From Micromonospora sp. NBC_01813 (lineage in GTDB: Bacteria > Actinomycetota > Actinomycetes > Mycobacteriales > Micromonosporaceae), in the NCBI RefSeq assembly GCF_035917335.1, contig NZ_CP109067.1, forward strand, positions 4,773,001 to 4,837,000: DNA of 64,000 nt. Reading direction: 5' to 3'. Shown one piece after another: positions 1-7,834 of this stretch (its first letter is position 1; each line of letters begins with the position of its first letter). The notes under the pieces are model-generated. The model was not told the DNA's origin, searched no databases, and saw only the letters and a list, made by a program, of their open reading frames with translations. Made by a program: the position numbers and the translations under genes.

Positions 1-2
1 CG

Positions 3-386
3 TCCCTGGTCGCCGCGTTGACCTGCGGGCTCGTCCTGCTCGGCTTCGCCGCCACCAACGTCGGTGGACTTCCCGGCGTACTGATCCCGCTGTGGGCGGT
101 ACTCGCCGCCACCGGATTCGCGCTGCCGAACGCGCCGGCCCTGGCCCTGGCCGGGCACGGAGAAGCCGCCGGCACAGCGGCAGCCCTGCTCGGCGCGGTG
201 CAGTTCGGCGTCGGCGCACTGGCCGCCCCAGTCGTCGGACTACTCGGCAACGGCAGCACCGCGATGGCTGCGGTGATCACCGGCGGCATGCTGATCGCGG
301 TCGTCGTGCTCCTGGCCGTCGTACGGCCAGGCCGGCTTCCGGCGCTGGATCGCGAAGGACGCTCGCCAGTCGCCTCGGTGCACTGA
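3..386 (+). CDS. MFS drug exporter, C-terminal part (Bcr/CflA-like)
   Basis: The reading frame is open from the window edge, so only the last 127 or so residues of a longer protein are visible. It is almost entirely hydrophobic, with about four membrane helices. The segment 'GEAAGTAAALLGAVQFGVGA' is typical of the later helices of Bcr/CflA (DHA1) multidrug efflux proteins of the major facilitator superfamily. It would sit in the cytoplasmic membrane and export small molecules by proton antiport. The short basic tail ends at a TGA. A GC hairpin follows within 20 bases. It is ordinary chromosomal sequence next to two tRNA genes and is probably unrelated to the defence island. The start lies outside the window. 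Confidence 0.75.
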   Translation, partial: SLVAALTCGLVLLGFAATNVGGLPGVLIPLWAVLAATGFALPNAPALALAGHGEAAGTAAALLGAVQFGVGALAAPVVGLLGNGSTAMAAVITGGMLIAVVVLLAVVRPGRLPALDREGRSPVASVH

Positions 387-405
387 CGCCGCCGTCGACA
401 GCGCG

Positions 406-426
406 CCCGGGGCGCTTTGCCCCGGG
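406..426 (+). terminator. GC hairpin after the MFS gene
   Basis: Perfect 8-bp stem CCCGGGGC/GCCCCGGG around the loop GCTTT, 20 bases after the MFS stop codon and 50 bases before tRNA-Ser. There is no T-run, which is usual for actinomycete terminators. Confidence 0.6.
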
Positions 427-476
427 CCCGCGCCGCCCTGTATCCTCGGTCGGCGGTGGTCTGCAGCGGCCACCGG

Positions 477-567
477 GGAGACTTCGCCTAGTCTGGTCTA
501 TGGCGCCGCACTGCTAATGCGGTTGGGGTCTTAAAGCCCCTCCCGGGTTCGAATCCCGGAGTCTCCG
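477..567 (+). tRNA. tRNA-Ser(GCU)
   Basis: The 7-bp acceptor stem GGAGACT/AGTCTCC is intact. The anticodon stem CCGCA/TGCGG encloses CTGCTAA, giving anticodon GCT for AGC/AGU serine codons. A long variable arm with a GGGG/CCCC stem marks a class II tRNA. The T-arm GGGTTCGAATCCC is canonical. CCA is not encoded. Confidence 0.95.
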
Positions 568-602
568 CGCTTCGGCAAGGTGTGTATGCTTGCCAGGCAC
601 CT

Positions 603-675
603 GCGCCCGTAGCTCAACGGATAGAGCATCTGACTACGGATCAGAAGGTTAGGGGTTCGAGTCCCTTCGGGCGCG
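603..675 (+). tRNA. tRNA-Arg(ACG)
   Basis: Acceptor stem GCGCCCG/CGGGCGC. The anticodon stem TCTGA/TCAGA encloses CTACGGA, giving anticodon ACG (wobble inosine in bacteria). The T-loop GGTTCGAGTCC is canonical. The length is 73 bases without CCA. Everything immediately downstream is accessory defence DNA, so this tRNA is a plausible integration site. I found no second copy of its 3' end in the window. Confidence 0.95.
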
Positions 676-1148
676 CAAGATCATCAAGGGTCTGACCTGC
701 CGAAACGGTAGTCAGGCCCCTTGCTTGTTTCGTCCCTTGTGGTCGGTTGGGTGCTCGGTGGGTGCTCGTGCGACGAGCATCCCTCACGTCCCGGCCCGTC
801 CAGCGGCGACCCGTCCCGTCCCGATGGGTTTTGATCATGGTTACCCGCGTCGGGCCGGGAGTCCAGATAGTGGGACGTGCTTCCGTGGGCGAGGTGCCGC
901 TCTCCCCTCGGCCGGGTTCGCGGTGCTGGAGGCGCGGCCGTGTCGCCCCGATTTGGTGTGCGAGCGGGCTGCCCGCTGTCGCTGGTATCCGTTAGTGTCA
1001 ACTTGCCGTTAGAGGAACGTAGCGAGCGGTGATCACTTTCCTCCGGCGATCGCCCCGGCAGGTCCGTGCCGCCGCGAGTTTTCTGCTCACCGACCAGCGC
1101 CCGACCTGGGTGCGGTGGCAGGGCTGACCCCGTGGCCATCGTTTGCGA
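676..1148. other. Non-coding junction between tRNA-Arg and the pPIWI_RE cassette
   Basis: Apart from the tRNA terminator and a small perfect palindrome (TGCTCGT-GCG-ACGAGCA, 763-779) I see no supported gene. Open frames here lack ribosome sites and recognisable motifs. If the neighbouring systems form an island, one of its ends would lie here. Confidence 0.5.
688..720 (+). terminator. tRNA-Arg terminator
   Basis: Stem GGGTCTGAC/GTCAGGCCC (9 bp with one G-U pair) around a 14-base loop, starting 13 bases after the tRNA. A T-rich stretch (ttgcttgttt) follows, as in a classical intrinsic terminator. Confidence 0.7.
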
Positions 1149-1859
1149 TCAGCCGTGCAGCAGCTCGGGTGGCACCTGCGCCGGCAACGGCGGAAGCTGC
1201 CGCCGACCGGAGAGCAGCGCCCCGAGCTGGGGATAGAGGTGTGGAAGCTGGGTCAGGTCCCGTTCCTGTCCGAGGTTCCGTAGCGCGAAGAGCGCGTCCG
1301 TCGCCAGCGCCAGCCCGCCGAGCGTCGCTGCGGTGCCTTCCGCCCCGGCCAGGACCGAGTTCATCGCCTCGGTCCACTCCGGTAACAGCAGCCACGACGC
1401 GTGGAGCCGTTCGTCCAACGCCACGACGGGACGTGCCCGTAGCACCTCGTCAGGATCTGTCGGCAGCGCGACGGACACCGGGATGGAGTAGATGGGGTCT
1501 GTTGCGGCGAGCGCGAACAGCGTCGGATCCTGGACCAACGTCGGGTCGATGAGCTGGGCGAACGAGGTTGTCCAGACGACCATGTGGCCCGTCGTGGTGC
1601 CGTCCGGTCGAAGGACAGGCGGGCGTTTCCACACGCCGACCTCGGACACTTCGGTGAAGGTGTCGGTGGTCCGGTACAGGGTGGCGCAGGCGGCGATGGG
1701 CTCGGCGTCGAAGCCGAGGTGATGTAGTGCCCCGCTGATCTGGTGGCAACTGACCACGCAGGTGCCCACGGGCTTGCCGGACGAGGCTTGGTGCAGAACG
1801 GCCAGCACGGCGTACAGCGGTGTCAGTTCGACTGGTGCCTCGACCAGGAGCGCGAACAT
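1149..1859 (-). CDS. Transglutaminase-like putative cysteine protease, last gene of the pPIWI_RE cassette
   Basis: This 236-residue protein begins at an ATG 34 bases after the pPIWI_RE gene stops, on the same strand. A longer frame exists upstream but only overlaps the PIWI gene and reads as a low-complexity shadow. Residues 32-50 (GTC..SCHQISGALHHLGF) resemble the Cys-helix of transglutaminase/papain-like folds, with C34 as likely nucleophile. GHMVVW (H92) and LIDPT (D105) follow in the order Cys-His-Asp. The arrangement fits a bacterial transglutaminase-like peptidase or acyltransferase; I do not recognise an exact family. Being last in a defence operon suggests an effector or processing enzyme (inference). 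The start is uncertain because the best ribosome-site candidate, GGGAAG, lies about 20 bases upstream. Confidence 0.6.
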   Translation of the reverse strand: MFALLVEAPVELTPLYAVLAVLHQASSGKPVGTCVVSCHQISGALHHLGFDAEPIAACATLYRTTDTFTEVSEVGVWKRPPVLRPDGTTTGHMVVWTTSFAQLIDPTLVQDPTLFALAATDPIYSIPVSVALPTDPDEVLRARPVVALDERLHASWLLLPEWTEAMNSVLAGAEGTAATLGGLALATDALFALRNLGQERDLTQLPHLYPQLGALLSGRRQLPPLPAQVPPELLHG

Positions 1860-1893
1860 TGGGTGCGGTCGACCGTTAGCCAGCCGCTTCCCG

Positions 1894-4515
1894 TCACAAG
1901 TATTCGGCTGCGAGCTTGCACAAGTGTATGGGCGCCGGATGTAGCGTGGCCTGTTCGGTGTGTAGGTAGCTGCGTCGCAGCAGTTGGGTGAGGTCGGCGA
2001 ACGCGTCCGGCGTATCGGTGGCTTGCAGGAAGGCGGGAAGGATCTCGAGCGGGGTTTCGTTGGATGCCCGGAAGCGGTGGTTGGCGAGTACGTCGAGGTC
2101 GATCTTGGTTGCGGTGAGGGGGGTCTGCATCTGTTCGGCGCGGGGGTTGATCGAGTAGTAGACGTGGTCGTCGAAGGTGTAGAGGCCGTCACCGCGCGGG
2201 CTGTGCGTGTCGTAGTCGGGTGGGAATCCCAGTGCCACCTCCTGGGTTGTGTTCCGGTCTCGGACGCGGATGATCCTCAGGCCTGGGCATTGCTGGGGTG
2301 TGAGGAACGGCGGGGGTGGCTGATCATCGTCGAAGGTGTGCCCAGGGAGCACGAGCCTGTTGACGGCGATGTTCTTGTCCTGGATCCAGTTCCATCCCCA
2401 TTTGCGGAATCCGTAGGCTTTGACGAACACGGCGCGGTCGTGCTCGTCGATGACGGAGGTTTCGTCGACACCGAGGACGTTGGAGAGAAACCGCGATAGG
2501 ATCGCCTGCTGGTGTTTTCCTGCCGGTATGCGTCCCTTCCCGGCGGCTAGGGCTTGGGGAAGGTCGCTGTAGTGCATGGGAGGCACGGGCGTGGCGCTGG
2601 TCGTGGCGAGGTGGGCGGTGGGCTCGCCTTCGGGAGGCATGCGTACGACGAGCGGCATGCACGCGCCGTCGAGGTGGTGCAGCCATACCCCGACCAGTTC
2701 CATGCCGGCCAGCACCTCGTCCAATGGTGGGCGGCCGAGACGGCCGAGTTGGCGCAGGGCGTCGAGGACGGATGCGGAGGCTCGGTGGATGGTGCCCTTG
2801 GTGAAGACCGTGCCGGGGTACGGGCTGGGAGTCTTCTTCGGATTCGCCGGAGGTTTGGTCGGTGGCTTGAACCTGATGGCGGGTTTCATGCACTGTAGCC
2901 GCCGTCCGCTGCGGGCGAATGCCTTCTTCAGGGCGGGCTTGGGGTCGATGGCGCGGGTACGGGCGAAGTGGTCGGCGCCGTGGAGTTCGAAGATCGCTGC
3001 GACGCGCTGGCTCGCGGGGCCGATCTGGTTCTGTACGTGGTTGGCGTGGCTGCCCCGGAGGGTGGCGACTGAGCGGTCCTTGTCGGGGCGTTCGATGCCG
3101 GCCCCCAAGGCGCCGACCTCGCGTAGGTGGACGGTGAGGTTGAGGTCTCCGGTGAAGCGGATGGTGGCGGGGTCAGCGGGGTCTGGGTGGGGTTCGAGCC
3201 CGTGGTGCAGTTGCAGGGCGGCGAGTATGGCTTGGCGGGTGTCGTTGGACTGCGTCCACAGTTCCAGGGCGTAGGTTTCGGCGGTGTCGTGGGTGGGCGG
3301 GATGCGCCTGGCGGTTCGCGTTCCAACGCGTCGGGCTTCGGGCAATGGCTGGATCCCCAGCGGCTGAAGGATATTCGCGAGCTGTTCGCGGACGTGCATG
3401 TGATCGGCGGGGACGAAGCCGGTTTTAGCTCCGTGTCGCAGCGACCGTGCCTTGCGCTTGCCGTCCTCGTTAGGCTTGAACTGATCCAGAACGTCGAAGT
3501 CTTCTGCGTCGCTCTTGGTGCCTTCGGAGTAGAGGATGTAGGCGCGGATCGAGCCTTCCTCGTGGGCGGCCCGGGGGTCAGCGAACACCTTTTCCGGCGA
3601 GGGAAATGTCAGGTGGGTAAGACGTCCCAGCGTGCTGGCCAGTCCGGGGGTCCACTGCCAGGTCTTCTGGCCTCCCTTGACGTACCGGTGCTGCGCCTTG
3701 GCGGCCAGCAGCGTATGCGCCCCGCGTTCGTCGAGGAATCCGTCGGGGGCATGCAACAGGATGGTGGCGCCGGCGGGACCGTCGCCGCGTTGGGGGATGT
3801 AGGCCACGGGCTGCAAGGGGAAGCGGCTGCTGGTCAGGTCCGCGTGGATGCTGGGCAGCCCTCGGTGGGGAATCGTCTCGACGTGAAATCCGATCTTGGC
3901 TGTGGCCAGGCCACCGCCGGTCTGGGGAACCTCTGAGAACGGCAGCAGCACGAGGCTGCGGTGGTTGTTCGGGCTGGGTGGGCCGAGCAGCGACTCGCGT
4001 GCCTTGCCGACCAGGTGGAGCCCGTGCTCGCGTACGTATTGTGCTAGGAGGGTGGGGAGCAGGTCGTACATGTACTCCGACGGGGCTGCCGTGCCGTTGG
4101 GACGCTGGGCGTGGTCGAAGGCATTGATTGGAGTGTCGTCGAACCGCAAGTCGTCCGGATCGAAGGCATCCCACCAGTCGGTGGTGCTTCCGGGGGCGAC
4201 GGCGGTGCTGGCCCAGGCTCCGATGGCGACGGTGAGGATGGCGGGGTCGACGTCGGCGAATGCCACGATGAACCGGTCGCCGGCGAGGTTCCAGTTGACG
4301 TGGATGACGGCGGGGTCGATGCCGAGGAGAAGGCCGACGAGGCTGCGGGTGGGCAGCGAGAAACCGGGCTTGATCTCCGGCCTGGCGTGGTACTCCCGGG
4401 TTAGCAAATCCAGCCACGGTTTCGGGAAACTGGCGACCTTGCAGTGGACGTCCCAGCGGGCGTCGGGGGCGAGCGTGAATGCGGTCAGCTGCATCCGGTC
4501 ACTGATCTTGGCCAC
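1894..4515 (-). CDS. pPIWI_RE family PIWI/Argonaute-related protein
   Basis: This 873-residue protein has the layout of the prokaryotic PIWI_RE family: a long N-terminal pPIWI_RE_X-like region (about 1-350), a MID-like middle (about 370-520) and a C-terminal RNase H/PIWI domain (about 560-873). In the last part, 'KWGWNWIQDKNI' and 'RIIRVRDRNTTQEV' (from about residue 747) carry the Arg and Glu that name the family. PIWI_RE proteins are predicted to bind guide-target or R-loop nucleic acids in anti-plasmid or anti-phage defence. I could not confirm a DDE-type catalytic set, so slicing activity is open. The start is GTG, with GAAGGA about 10 bases upstream, and overlaps the helicase gene by 17 bases. 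It forms one operon with the genes at 4499 and 7831. Confidence 0.8.
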   Translation of the reverse strand: MAKISDRMQLTAFTLAPDARWDVHCKVASFPKPWLDLLTREYHARPEIKPGFSLPTRSLVGLLLGIDPAVIHVNWNLAGDRFIVAFADVDPAILTVAIGAWASTAVAPGSTTDWWDAFDPDDLRFDDTPINAFDHAQRPNGTAAPSEYMYDLLPTLLAQYVREHGLHLVGKARESLLGPPSPNNHRSLVLLPFSEVPQTGGGLATAKIGFHVETIPHRGLPSIHADLTSSRFPLQPVAYIPQRGDGPAGATILLHAPDGFLDERGAHTLLAAKAQHRYVKGGQKTWQWTPGLASTLGRLTHLTFPSPEKVFADPRAAHEEGSIRAYILYSEGTKSDAEDFDVLDQFKPNEDGKRKARSLRHGAKTGFVPADHMHVREQLANILQPLGIQPLPEARRVGTRTARRIPPTHDTAETYALELWTQSNDTRQAILAALQLHHGLEPHPDPADPATIRFTGDLNLTVHLREVGALGAGIERPDKDRSVATLRGSHANHVQNQIGPASQRVAAIFELHGADHFARTRAIDPKPALKKAFARSGRRLQCMKPAIRFKPPTKPPANPKKTPSPYPGTVFTKGTIHRASASVLDALRQLGRLGRPPLDEVLAGMELVGVWLHHLDGACMPLVVRMPPEGEPTAHLATTSATPVPPMHYSDLPQALAAGKGRIPAGKHQQAILSRFLSNVLGVDETSVIDEHDRAVFVKAYGFRKWGWNWIQDKNIAVNRLVLPGHTFDDDQPPPPFLTPQQCPGLRIIRVRDRNTTQEVALGFPPDYDTHSPRGDGLYTFDDHVYYSINPRAEQMQTPLTATKIDLDVLANHRFRASNETPLEILPAFLQATDTPDAFADLTQLLRRSYLHTEQATLHPAPIHLCKLAAEYL

Positions 4516-7500
4516 GTGGCTGCTTCCTTCGGGATCCGAGTGGCTGGCTGGTCTGTACGAGGTGGCACATCAGTTCCCACACGGCCACGTTGACGGCGTG
4601 TCGATGGTGTTCTTCGGCGTCGGCAGTGGCCTTCGGCTGGCTCAAGAGGCCGGTCAGGAACGCGTCGGTGGCTACGACGAGGCTGGTGCGTTTGGTGTCG
4701 GGCGCATCGTCGTCGGTCGACAGCCGTTCGGCGAACGCGGCATCGCACAGCCATACGGTGGTGCGTTGGTTGCCGCGGATCGTGCGTCCGATCGTCTGGC
4801 TCATGGGGACGAGGTTGTTGGCCACGAACGCCGGCCGGTAGTCCTCGTCGAGGGTCCGGAAGACCACCGGGTGGCCGATGAGGTCGTACCACAGGTCGCG
4901 AGCGGCGTAGCGCATCTGCCGGGTGTAGGCGCCGACGTCGCCGGGAAGGGCTTCGAAGGGATGCAGCAGGTGCCGCATCGCCATCTGGTTGACCAAAGAC
5001 AGCGGGAATCCGAGGTCGAACGGCGGCGGGTGGGACCGTGTGAGGTAGATGACGGCCCCGAGGGCGGCGGTGTCGCTGGCGTTGAGGATGTTGTAGCCGC
5101 GTTGGATGGACATCTCGGCGGCGACGAGGATGTCGTCGTCGCTGTGTCCGAAGCGGGCGATCAGCCGGCGTTGGATGCCGCCGTCCTGGGGGCCGGCGGC
5201 GTCGGGGACCACGTACCGCGCCGACAGGGTCGTCTTGTGGTTGATGTGCTCGGCGACCAGTCGCGCGTCACGGCCCGAGAGGGTGACCAGCAGGATCTGC
5301 CGCCGGTCGTCGGGCAGGGTGGCCCGGAGGTCGTCGATGCGGCTGCGGTGGCGGCCGGGGGTGACGTCGCACAGGTAGGAGACCATCTGACGCAGCGCGT
5401 CAGCCCTGGCCGGCCCGGCGCGGCCGGACACGAAGATCGGGTCGTTGGCCGGGGTCCGACCGGGCTGGACCAGCATGCTCGAGGTCCGCAGTGCCTTCCG
5501 GTCGTGTTCCTGCTGGCGGAGTACGAGGCTGGGGGTCTGCGGGATGTGGTAAAACGACGATCCGGGGATCCAGCTTGTGGCCGAAGTGATGATCACATGC
5601 GGGCCGGCGACTCCCTCGCATGCCAGCAGGTCGTGGGCGTGGTGAAGCAGCCATCGACCGACGCCGTGGACCCACACGATCTGCAGTGAGGCGCCGCCGC
5701 TGCGGCTGGCCGCCCACCTCAGCGCGAGCAGGTTGCCGATCGGGGCTTCGGGTACCAGCGGCCGGTAGTCGCGCGGGGGCTGGGCGAGCATGAACATCTC
5801 GTCGTCGGGCAGGCGCAGCGGCTCGCGCACCGACGGGTAGAGCCCGACCATGCGGAAGAAGGTCGTGGTGATGCGGCCGGACCAGATCGCCGCCTCGATG
5901 ACCAGGTGCAGCAGGTCGCGGTCGAGGTCGATGCGCTGCCGATTGGTGTGCTGGGGGGACAGGCTCGCGTTGATCCAGGAGTCGATCGTTTCCCGGACGA
6001 GGTCGTCGTCGCGGGGCAGTCTGGTCATGTGCTCGATGGCCGTTTCGAGGTCGTGACCATGGCGGACCAGCGGCTGTTCGGCGAGTGCCTGCAGTTGCTG
6101 TTCGTAGAATGCTTCGGCCGCGTCCTCAGCCGCCTTGTCGCCGTCGGCGTACGGCGCTAGCCCGTGGAGCGTGCGGGCCACCTGGCGGAACAGCGAGTGG
6201 GCGGTGAACGTCGTGTCGCCCAGCAGCGTCTGCAGGGCTTGGCCGGAGTCGGCCAGCGCGAGTTGGTTGAGGCTGAACACGGCCTGTTGGTGGATGAGCA
6301 GCAGCCGGTGCCATTCCTGGACTCCATGGTGGATCACCGCCGCCATCTCGCCGTTGGCCAGTCCCTGGTTGGTGCAGTCCACCATCCGGTGGGTCCAGCC
6401 GCTGTCGCTGGAGACCAGTTGTTCGGTCTGGACGAACTTCTGGTCGAAGACCTGCTGGACCGCGTCCGCCTCGTCGATGATCATGAGGTCGATGTGGTGC
6501 TGGACCACTTCGAGCCACCGCATGGACTCCGATGCGGGCTCCGCCCGGCTTGCCACGAGGCACTGCGGGGTGGTCACCCACACCTGGGCCGCAGCGATCT
6601 CGCGAAGTGCCTTCTGCGCCGGGCACACCGTCAGCAGGGGGCAGTCGTGGATGCGGGTCTGCGTGGTGTCGACTGTTCGCAGCCTGCTCCGGCAGGGAAA
6701 CTCCTCGGGGCGCAGCGGAGTCCAGCTGGCCTGGTTGGTGACCCGCAGCGGTTCCAGCAGGCACGAGGCGTTGGCGTACTCGGCCGCCGGGTCCGGGGGG
6801 TGTTGGCCGGAGGGGAACAGCTCGGCGGCTTGGTCGATGTGCGTCGTCCAGTATCGGCCGATGTGTTCTGACCTCGCGCTGCGGCCGATGAGGGGCACCG
6901 CGTCGATGCCGAGGTTTCGTAGGGCGGAGACCTTCTGGTAGACGTCGCCGACCGAGCCGACCACCAGGCAGACCCGGTCGCCGTGTTCGCGGACCCGGTT
7001 GACGGTCAGGAGGTCGGCCAGGGTCGTTTTGCCGGAGTTCATCAGCCCGACCCAGTGCTCCAGACCGTTGATGGTGAACTGCTGGGGCTGGTCCACCAGC
7101 CTGCCGGAGGCTGTGTCGACGACGCTGGGGCGCATCTCGGCGACCCACTTGGTGTAGTGCCCCTGGCGCAGGTCCGGCCGCTCGCGCAGTTGCTCGTCGA
7201 CGGCGTGGGCGGTCGTGACGATGTCCTTGTCGACGTCGACCGTCCACGGCTGGCGGCTTCGGCCGGCGACGGTGGGCAGCGCCACCAGCGGAGGCGCTGG
7301 CGGCAGGTGGTCGGGAAACTGCACGATCTCCCGGCGGTCGTCGACGTAGAAGGCGTACCGGCCGCCCGCCGGTGCCGGTGGGTGCTGGTCGCGTGCCGGG
7401 CGGTAGGCCAGTGGGTCGACCATCGCTGCGGCGTAGAACCGGTCGCGCTCCGCGACGATCGACGTAGCCTTCGGCTCGAAGACCGTGCGGTCGTTGACGC

Positions 7501-7834
7501 GCCGGTTGGGGTCGTCGACGCGCTCGAACGCGCGGATGGCCGCCGGTAGCCCGACGTACTTGTTGAGGGTGCTGCGCCAGTAGGCGCGGCGGGCGGTGTC
7601 GCGCATGCGGTGGCGCACCCGCCGGATAGTCGCTACGAGGTCGTCCGCCACCGCGACGTAGCCCGACAAGATGGCCGGCAACGCGCCGATCGGTTCCCCC
7701 GGGAAATTGGCCGCCATGAATGCCAGGCCGAGTTCCGCCTGGCAGAACTCCGCACTGGTCAGGACGGTCTCGGGAAAACTTGCGGCCTCCAGCCGACCCT
7801 GGAGGTCCTCGCACCAGCTGGTGGTGTCCCTCAC
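4499..7834 (-). CDS. DinG/XPD-like helicase with pPIWI_RE_Z region
   Basis: 1111 residues. The N-terminal 250 residues match the position of the pPIWI_RE_Z domain. A superfamily 2 helicase follows: Walker A 'GLMNSGKTT' (263-271), motif II DEAD (453-456) and a C-terminal motif VI-like 'SQTIGRTIRG'. Between motifs Ia and II are four cysteines (C358, C381, C398, C404), where XPD/DinG helicases bind an Fe-S cluster. This helicase is the established partner of PIWI_RE proteins and probably unwinds the nucleic acid that PIWI_RE engages. The GTG start overlaps the upstream stop as GTGA, so translation is coupled to the REase gene. Its own stop lies 17 bases inside the PIWI gene. Confidence 0.8.
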   Translation of the reverse strand: MRDTTSWCEDLQGRLEAASFPETVLTSAEFCQAELGLAFMAANFPGEPIGALPAILSGYVAVADDLVATIRRVRHRMRDTARRAYWRSTLNKYVGLPAAIRAFERVDDPNRRVNDRTVFEPKATSIVAERDRFYAAAMVDPLAYRPARDQHPPAPAGGRYAFYVDDRREIVQFPDHLPPAPPLVALPTVAGRSRQPWTVDVDKDIVTTAHAVDEQLRERPDLRQGHYTKWVAEMRPSVVDTASGRLVDQPQQFTINGLEHWVGLMNSGKTTLADLLTVNRVREHGDRVCLVVGSVGDVYQKVSALRNLGIDAVPLIGRSARSEHIGRYWTTHIDQAAELFPSGQHPPDPAAEYANASCLLEPLRVTNQASWTPLRPEEFPCRSRLRTVDTTQTRIHDCPLLTVCPAQKALREIAAAQVWVTTPQCLVASRAEPASESMRWLEVVQHHIDLMIIDEADAVQQVFDQKFVQTEQLVSSDSGWTHRMVDCTNQGLANGEMAAVIHHGVQEWHRLLLIHQQAVFSLNQLALADSGQALQTLLGDTTFTAHSLFRQVARTLHGLAPYADGDKAAEDAAEAFYEQQLQALAEQPLVRHGHDLETAIEHMTRLPRDDDLVRETIDSWINASLSPQHTNRQRIDLDRDLLHLVIEAAIWSGRITTTFFRMVGLYPSVREPLRLPDDEMFMLAQPPRDYRPLVPEAPIGNLLALRWAASRSGGASLQIVWVHGVGRWLLHHAHDLLACEGVAGPHVIITSATSWIPGSSFYHIPQTPSLVLRQQEHDRKALRTSSMLVQPGRTPANDPIFVSGRAGPARADALRQMVSYLCDVTPGRHRSRIDDLRATLPDDRRQILLVTLSGRDARLVAEHINHKTTLSARYVVPDAAGPQDGGIQRRLIARFGHSDDDILVAAEMSIQRGYNILNASDTAALGAVIYLTRSHPPPFDLGFPLSLVNQMAMRHLLHPFEALPGDVGAYTRQMRYAARDLWYDLIGHPVVFRTLDEDYRPAFVANNLVPMSQTIGRTIRGNQRTTVWLCDAAFAERLSTDDDAPDTKRTSLVVATDAFLTGLLSQPKATADAEEHHRHAVNVAVWELMCHLVQTSQPLGSRRKQPRGQDQ

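Noticed and set aside
603-675. Attachment-site duplicate of the tRNA-Arg 3' end
   Set aside because: No second copy of the tRNA end was noticed in the window, so an att pair cannot be claimed.
641-838. 65-codon minus-strand frame ending 'KGLEPLTF' across tRNA-Arg
   Set aside because: It is the antisense reading of the tRNA-Arg gene and its terminator, a familiar spurious prediction.
1860-2192. N-terminal half of the 347-codon frame containing the putative protease
   Set aside because: Ser/Pro/Thr-rich shadow of the PIWI_RE gene in another frame.
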